DNA of 64,000 bases, taken from NCBI RefSeq assembly GCF_019703515.2, contig NC_059382.1:10240001-10304000 (forward strand), in the 5' to 3' direction. This document shows positions 11,393-64,000 of this stretch, in pieces. A program made the position numbers and the translations under genes. The notes under the pieces are model-generated. The model was not told the origin of the DNA. It made no database searches and worked only from the letters and a program-made list of their open reading frames with translations. The DNA comes from Myxocyprinus asiaticus (taxonomy: Eukaryota > Chordata > Actinopteri > Cypriniformes > Catostomidae). How positions within the stretch are numbered: position 1 is the first letter of the stretch; every line of letters begins with the position of its first letter.

Positions 11393-12219
11393 TGGAGTCC
11401 AGCAAAACCAGCTAAGACCAGTAAACCAATTTAGGCTGTTCTACACTGTTTTTTTTTTTCCCCCAGCAGGGAAGGATGCTTAATAAAGGCGCTTTGGTGA
11501 GCAGATGGATTTCTTAAAGATGCCTTGTTATCATTGTGTGCTCTCTGCGCATTACTACAGTTTCTGCATGCCTGGAGCAGGTCAAATCTTGATGACATTG
11601 TCACTAGAGATGTGCTGCAGGTGTTGGGCTCTAGGCCTTTAATTTGACAGCACAAGAAACAACCTCATGAATGATAATTCAGCCTGGGGAATCCCACATC
11701 CATCCTTACTTCATCTTCATGATTATTTCATGCCACTGAGCTCATTCATTATTCATCACGCTCTCATGACTTTGGATAAGATTTAATCACTGCATTAAAA
11801 GAACCTTCTCCGTTTTAAGCTAGGAACAGTAAATCCTTTAATAATGTGGTTTACAAAGATTTTGTGTTTTAAGACATTTTAAATATACATATTTTAAAAT
11901 GCTTTGTGATAATTTGCACATTAGTTAATTCACCTTTACTGGCGTGTCTAATTTTGTCTATGTACCTTTCATGGGCAAATATCATGAGATTTTCATCACA
12001 TTTTATACCTCTTTTATTAGTGGTGCTTACTAAGGCAGGATTCTCTATTACTATAGATCATACTTAGATTTAGGGATTTCAACAAACCCCTAACCCTAAG
12101 TATTAACAGTTGGTGTGTAACTCAACTTACACCATTTGTGCTTTGGACATTAATGATGCCTAAAATCTATGCAAATTTCGATTTATGAAAAAAAAAATGT
12201 ATAGACTTATGTTAAAAAA
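11393..12219. other. intron sequence with a short AACCAGCTAAGACCAG repeat
   Basis: AACCAGCTAAGACCAG at about 11407 recurs at 14165, and a related AGCTAAGACCAGCAAACC occurs near 13950. They are pieces of a dispersed repeat. The rest is unassigned. Confidence 0.45.
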
Positions 12220-12239
12220 AAAAGGACCCAAGCCATATA

Positions 12240-13789
12240 CAGGTGCTGGTCATATAATTAGAATATCATCAAAAAGTTGATTTATTTCACTAATTCCATT
12301 CAAAAAGTGAAACTTGTATATTATATTCATTCATTACACACAGACTGATATATTTCAAATGTTTATTTCTTTTCATTTTGATGATTATAACTGACAACTA
12401 AGGAAAATCCCAAATTCAGTATCTCAGAAAATTAGAATATTACTTAAGACCAATACAAAGAAAGGATTTTTAGAAATCTTGGCCAACTGAAAAGTATGAA
12501 CATGAAAAGTATGAGCATGTACAGCACTCAATACTTAGTTGGGGCTCCTTTTGCCTGAATTACTGCAGCAATGCGGCGTGGCATGGAGTCGATCAGTCTG
12601 TGGCACTGCTCAGGTGTTATGAGAGCCCAGGTTGCTCTGATAGTGGCCTTCAGCTCTTCTGCATTATTGGGTCTGGCATATCGCATCTTCCTCTTCACAA
12701 TACCCCATAGATTTTCTATGGGGTTAAGGTCAGGCGAGTTTGCTGGCCAATTAAGAACAGGGATGTGTGCAGGTGCCAAGTCCTGTTGGAAAATGAAATC
12801 TGCATCTCCATAAAGTTGGTCAGCAGCATGAAGCATGAAGTGCTCTAAAACTTCCTGGTATACGGCTGCGTTGACCTTGGACCAACACCAGCAGATGACA
12901 TGGCACCCCAAACCATCACTGACTGTGGAAACTTTACACTGGACCTCAAGCAACGTGGACTGTGTGCCTCTCCTCTCTTCCTCCAGACTCTGGGACCCTG
13001 ATTTTCAAAGGAAATGCAAAATTTACTTTCATCAGAGAACATAACTTTGGACCACTCAGCAGCAGTCCAGTCCTTTTTGTCTTTAGCCCAGGCGAGACGC
13101 TTCAGACGCTGTCTGTTGTTCAAGAGTGGCTTGACACAAGGAATGCGACAGCTGAAACCCATGTCTTGCATACGTCTGTGCGTAGTGGTTCTTGAAGCAC
13201 TGACTCCAGCTGCAGTCCACTCTTTGTGAATCTCCCCCACATTTTTGAATGGGTTTTGTTTCACAATCCTCTCCAGGGTGCGGTTATCCCTATTGCTTGT
13301 ACACTTTTTCTACCACATCTTTTCTTTCCTTCGCCTCTCTATTAATGTGCTTGGACACAGAGCTCTGTGAACAGCCAGCCTCTTTTGCAATGACCTTTTG
13401 TGTCTTGCCCTCCTTGTGCAACGTGTCAATGGTCGTCTTTTGGACAACTGTCAAGTCAGCAGTCTTCCCCATGATTGTGTAGCGTACAGAACTAGACTGA
13501 GAGACCATTTAAAGGCCTTTGCAGGTGTTTTGAGTTAATTAGCTGATTAGAGTGTGGCACCAGGTGTCTTCAATATTGAACCTTTTCACAATATTCTAAT
13601 TTTCTGAGATACTGAATTTGGGATTTTCCTTAGTTGTCAGTTATAATCATCAAAATTAAAAGAATTAAACATTTGAAATATATCAGTCTGTGTAATGAAT
13701 GAATATAATATACAAGTTTCACTTTTTGAATGGAATTAGTGAAATAAATCAACTTTTTGATGATATTCTAATTATATGACCAGCACCTG
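12240..13789 (-). mobile_element. Tc1/mariner-type transposon, copy A
   Basis: The 1,550-bp element starts CAGGTGCTGGTCATATAATT and ends with its complement. Inverted repeats are about 200 bp (12240-12440 and 13594-13789). It is flanked by TA duplications at 12238-12239 and 13790-13791. The transposase is on the - strand. Confidence 0.92.
12534..13508 (-). pseudogene. Tc1-like transposase A (frameshifted)
   Basis: The N-terminal helix-turn-helix part reads MGKTADLTVVQKTTIDTLHK and CSQSSVSKHINREAKERKDV (13508-13290). The second segment (13264-12845) has WSKVMFSDESKFCISFENQG with the first catalytic Asp, and MVWGAMS. The third (12953-12528) has DADFIFQQDLAPAH with the second Asp, then a short in-frame gap, NSPDLNPIENLWG with the last acidic residue, and a stop. 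At least two frameshifts and a small deletion after PAH inactivate it. Confidence 0.9.
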
Positions 13790-14073
13790 TATAAGGACCA
13801 GATAGATATAATAGACGTGGGGGGTGGGCTCTTCCCTGATGAAAAAAATAAAATAAAAAAATAAAAAATCAGCAAGCTGGTTTGCTAGTATTAGCTAGTC
13901 GCTCAGCCTGGCCCAGCTAGTTGCACAGTCTGGCCAGGCTGGGTGATTAGCTAAGACCAGCAAACCACTTGCTGTTTTTTTATTTTTTTTCCCATCAAGG
14001 AAGAGCCCATTCCCACGTCTATAACATATTCTTTATAACATAGTCCTTAGATATGGTTTGGGTCCTTTTTCAG

Positions 14074-15135
14074 GTTTTAGAGGGTTTTGGGGAAACTTTT
14101 AGCTGGTCAGTGTAGGAGACAGGCTAGACCTGTTTTGGCTAGACTGAGTGACCAGCTTAAACCAGCTAAGACCAGCTAACCAACTTGAGCTGATTTTTAG
14201 CATTTTTTTTTTTCCCAGGTAAGCACTGAATGCAAGCTAGCAACCACCTACAATAGCAACACCTTAGCAACAAGCCAGAACATTTTAGAAACCGAATAGC
14301 AACACAATAATATGATGTGTGTTACTCAGAAATTCTTCATTACTGTGGTGACACCATAACAGATCCATGTGTGTCTTTGTTGAGTTAAAAATATTTAATA
14401 CATCAGTTTGTTAATTCACCTCTATATGTTCTTTAAAATATTTAAGAACAAAGAAAGCATACCTGATAGGCTACTTTTAACTGTTGAGGCTGTTACCATG
14501 TTTTTTTTTTTTTTTAACGTCGTGACTGTCAAGTCAGAGCTTTTATAGAATTCGGAGTTTACAACATCTAATTACGAATGACATGAAGACGTGACCGGTT
14601 TTATATGTCAGACTCTCATAATTATGGTAATTCCAACATAACATGAATCAGGATCAGAAATTAAGGGGGACTGGGCATAAATGCTACAAAAAATGACAAA
14701 ATTGACCCCGAAATTCAAAGTGTGTGTGGCAAAAAATACCCTCGTAATGAATTTTTCTGTTTTTATTTTTAACATCTGATATTGTTCTTCTTAGTATTCT
14801 ATTATGGTAATAGTTATACATATTATGGCATAAATATGAGTTGATGTTGATTCATTATTAGGGTAAGAGGTAATATATTTACAAGCTTGAGAACTATTAT
14901 TACTGAGTTGATTAATGTAACATATTTGACATAAACAGATAGACACAGAAACAATATGCCCTCATAAAATAAAAAAAATGTCATTGAAAATTAAATCCAG
15001 GGGGCAAATATTGTCCCTCAACTTAAAATGTATTTTCTGACACTGATGTGAATGCACCAAAAAGCCCCTGAACACCTTAACAATGACTTGTCAACATAAT
15101 AGTGTCATAGTAAAAATTTAATAATGTGTCTGTCT

Positions 15136-15184
<49 letters not shown>

Positions 15185-15195
15185 TATCTCCCTAG
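14074..15195. other. intron sequence with dispersed repeat and CT microsatellite
   Basis: Dispersed repeat AAACCAGCTAAGACCAGCTA lies at about 14159-14190. A (CT)n run at 15135-15190 merges into the polypyrimidine tract of exon W1. Otherwise unassigned. Confidence 0.55.
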
Positions 15196-61261
<46,066 letters not shown>

Positions 61262-61325
61262 GTGTTGTAGTAGAAAGGCTAATATTATATTTGTTGACAC
61301 ACCTTAATACACTTATTTACATATA

Positions 61326-62512
61326 CACTGGTGGCCAAAAGTTTGGAATAATGTACAGAGTTAGCTGTTTCAGAAGGAAATTGGTACTTTAATTCACCAA
61401 AGTGGCATTCAGCTGATCACAAAGTATAATCAGGACATTACTGATGAAAAAACAGCACCATCACTATTTGAAAAAGTCATTTTTTTATCAAATCTAGACA
61501 GACCCCATTTCCAGCAGCCATCATTCCAACACCTTATCCTTGAGTAATCTTGCTAAATTGCAGTTTGGTACTAGAAAATCACTTGCCATTATATCAAACA
61601 CTGCTGAAAGCTATTTGGTTCATTAAATGAAGCTTAACATTGTCTTTGTGTTTGTTTTTGAGTTACCACAGAATGCAATAGACAGGCATGTCTTAAGGTC
61701 AATATTAGGTCAAAAATGGCAAAAATGAAACAACTTTCTCTAGAAACTCATCAGTTAATCATTGTTTTGAGGAATGAGGGCTATACAATGCTTGAAATTG
61801 CCAAAAAACTGAAGATTTCATACAAAGGTGTACACTACCGTCTTCAACAAAGACAAAGGACAACTGGCTCTAACAAGGACAGAAAGAAATATGGAAGGCC
61901 CAGATGTACAACTAAACAAGAGGATAAGTACATCAGAGTCTCTAGTTTGAGAAATAGACACCTCACATGTGCTCAGCTGACAGCTTCATTGAATTCTACC
62001 CACTCAACACCAGTTTCATGTACAACAGTAAAGAAAAGACTCATGGGTGCAGGCTTTATGGGAAGAACTGCAAAGAGAAAGCCACTTTTGAAGCAGAAAA
62101 ACAAAAAGAAAATGTTAGAGTGGGCAAAGAAACACAGACATTGGACAACAGATAATTGGAAAAGAGTTTTATGGATCTTAACTCCATTGAGCTTTTGTGG
62201 GATCAGCTAGACTGTAAGGTGTGTGAAAAGTGCCCGACAAGTGCTACAGGAAGCGTAGGGTGAAATGTCACCTGAGTATCTGGAATGCCAAGCTGTCATT
62301 GCTGCACGTGAAGGATTTTTTGATGAGAACTCTTTGAAGTAGTTTAAGAAGTTCTGGAAAAAAAAAATCTAATTGTAATAGTCATTTTTCACATTATTAA
62401 TGTCCTGACTATACATTGTGATCAGTTGAATGCCACTTTGGTGAATAAAAGTACCAATTTCTTTCCATAAGGGCAAAATCTGTACATTATTACAAACTTT
62501 TGGCTGCCAGTG
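61326..62512 (+). mobile_element. Tc1/mariner-type transposon, copy C (internally deleted)
   Basis: Begins CACTGGTGGCCAAAAGTTTG and ends CAAACTTTTGGCTGCCAGTG, flanked by TA (61324-61325, 62513-62514). The subterminal blocks TACTTTAATTCACCAAAGTG and complement (about 62433-62455) confirm long inverted repeats. 1,187 bp instead of roughly 1.6 kb. Confidence 0.92.
61716..62210 (+). pseudogene. Tc1-like transposase C, catalytic domain deleted
   Basis: The DNA-binding half is intact: MAKMKQLSLETHQLIIVLRN, MLEIAKKLKISYKGVHYRLQ, KKYGRPRCTTKQEDKYIRVS and KRKPLLKQKNKKKMLEWAKK. After WKRVLW it jumps to sequence that in another frame reads LNSIELLWDQLD, the region of the last acidic residue. The deletion removes the first two catalytic Asp residues, so this could at most bind DNA. 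Confidence 0.9.
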
Positions 62513-64000
62513 TAGATATTTTACAAATAACATGTCCAAGAAGTTTTTTTATTCACCATTAAGATTTTAGGTGAAAAGTTACATAAACAGTGAGCTCAAT
62601 TTAAACCTGGAAATACAAAGTAAGTTTTAAGATTCTGAAAAATATTAAACAAAGCAAAGTTCATTGAAATAAAAAAAAAAAAGCGGAAAAAAAAAAAATT
62701 GTTGGCTCAACCATAACGTATAAAAATAAATAGCTAAATGTACATATTTATACAATTGTTAGCTTTGCTTAATTTTCATTATTGTTTACAACACAAAATA
62801 TCAATTGTAAGGTAAGCTTAGAGAGTTAACTAAAGTAAATGAATAATTGTGAGTTACTTGAACTTCTTTAGCTTACGAATCCATAGAATTAAGATTTTAA
62901 GTACTTGTGGGGAATACCCTTAAGTACCTGTGCTTGAATAATTGATACAAATTTGTTTTGTCAAAAGGAACTTATGTGGGCATTTCATTAGTTTTTATTA
63001 AGAATTCATAGAGATTTTATCTATTTTTAGTATTATTGAAGTTATTTTACCGTAAATAGCTGTTTCGTGTAAAGTCATCATTAGGGTGATCCTTAACAGA
63101 GAGAACAGAGAGAAAAGTGGTTAAAGAAGAAAAAAAGATGCATGGAGAAAGAACATTGGTATGTAGGGGCAGCGCTGCTATTTCCAGCCCCATCTGTCAG
63201 TGCCCATTAGGAAGGCAATCCACCAGAGAATAATGGGATCATAGAGGCTGAGGCACTATACTCTGCTTCGGCCTCATAAATTTTGGGGGAAAATGGTGAA
63301 GGGGAGGGGGGGGTGGTTAGTTGGGTTCCAAACAACATGTAGCAGACAATTTCTGCACCCAAATCGGCATCCAGACATGCTCCGTGGCTGAATCGGGCCC
63401 GCTGACCTTGCTAAGGGCGCATGATGAATATTAATGAGAAAAACCCAACATCTGGAGAACAACTGGGTCAGGACAAGCAGGAGATTGAAAACAAAATGGT
63501 CACGACTGCAAGGACTTGAGGTTATTATGCAGAATAGAAGCGTTTCTGTCTGAGGATGATGTGTATTGACCTCAAATACTTTTAAAGAACAGAAACACTC
63601 CATTGCCATTGCCATACATGAGTATGATTTTCTTGAAAATATGTAAATCAGACACTTTTATTTTATTGCGTTTATACACAAACAAAAAGGCATAGACAAA
63701 ATTCTACTATATTAAGGAAAGTTACAAACGACCCAAAAAAAAAAAAAAACAAACAAAAAAAAAAAAAAACAGGAGGATAAGGAAATGACAAAAACATTAA
63801 TAAAAAATGGTAAATGCAAATAAAGAACAGCATATACAGTATATATAGATAACAAATATATAGATATAATTTACAAAAGGAAGAGAAATAAAAAACCAGA
63901 TACTTTTAGACTTAGACCCTTAGTTTTATTCTTCTCCTTACATTTTATTTCATAATAGACATTTCTGAATATTAACTTTCATGATATATTTAATAAAAAT
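62513..64000. other. intron sequence after Tc1 copy C
   Basis: A-rich runs at 62671-62699 and 63735-63770. The 63110-63620 part is higher in complexity and GC than its surroundings and contains ATGAATATTAATGAG. No nbea exon recognised. Confidence 0.5.

Larger units (their letters stand above)
12220..14073. mobile_element. palindromic MITE interrupted by a Tc1-like transposon
   Basis: The outer left arm AAAAAGGACCCAAGCCATAT (about 12220-12239) pairs with ATATGGTTTGGGTCCTTTTT (about 14053-14073). The inner arms pair around 13815-13840 (TAATAGACGTGGGG...GGGCTCTTCCCTGATG) and 13994-14026 (CATCAAGGAAGAGCCC...CCCACGTCTATA). The Tc1 copy sits within the left arm, so the MITE is older. Confidence 0.65.

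Noticed and set aside
12050..12115. CTAACCCTAA, telomere-like
   Set aside because: Single short occurrence in AT-rich intron; not an array.
63274..63615. 113-codon frame on - strand
   Set aside because: No domain or exon similarity, and no gene context.

Overview
This window is vertebrate genomic DNA, almost certainly from a teleost fish and most likely a cyprinid. The only host gene I can support is the middle part of neurobeachin (nbea), on the + strand. Twenty coding exons between 15196 and 61261 have GT/AG borders and consistent phases. They join into about 1,180 open codons (3,541 nt), with a possible 9-nt microexon at 57870-57878. The gene enters from the left and leaves to the right: there is no start codon, stop codon, PH-BEACH domain or WD40 domain here. 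About 94% of the window is intron, and much of the recognisable intron sequence is transposable elements.

Layout. 1-15195: upstream intron with two DIRS-type tyrosine-recombinase retroelements (634-5646, + strand; 6765-8096, truncated, - strand), a TTAA palindromic MITE (10708-11392), and a Tc1-like transposon (12240-13789) inserted into one arm of another palindromic MITE (about 12220-14073). 15196-18947: exons W1-W4. 18948-28349: intron with an LTR-like remnant and a third DIRS element (about 20712-26851), itself split by a second Tc1-like element (23372-24982). 28350-28518: exon W5. 28519-39060: intron with a LINE fragment split by a solo LTR, nested MITEs and a second LINE fragment. 39061-43043: exons W6-W9. 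43173-46740: a 5'-truncated Ty3/gypsy element on the - strand, with integrase upstream of reverse transcriptase and a SINE inside it. 47864-61261: exons W10-W20, separated by MITEs, a hAT transposase remnant and microsatellites. 61326-62512: a third, internally deleted Tc1-like element. 62513-64000: intron.

How it works together. The exons encode the stretch of neurobeachin after the concanavalin-A-like region. It includes the helical armadillo/DUF repeats, a long poorly conserved acidic linker (exon W14) carrying the probable PKA-RII anchoring helix, and the conserved block before the PH-BEACH module. Neurobeachin is a large cytosolic scaffold for neuronal membrane-protein trafficking. The transposable elements are unrelated to that job. 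All the ones I could read are broken, and several sit close enough to splice sites to be worth testing. I found no bacterial genes, CRISPR arrays, rRNA genes or functional tRNA genes, and nothing I would call a new biological system. The most notable items are the DIRS architecture with its Cys/His-rich gag, the IN-before-RT gypsy element, the candidate microexon, and the splice signals overlapped by repeats.
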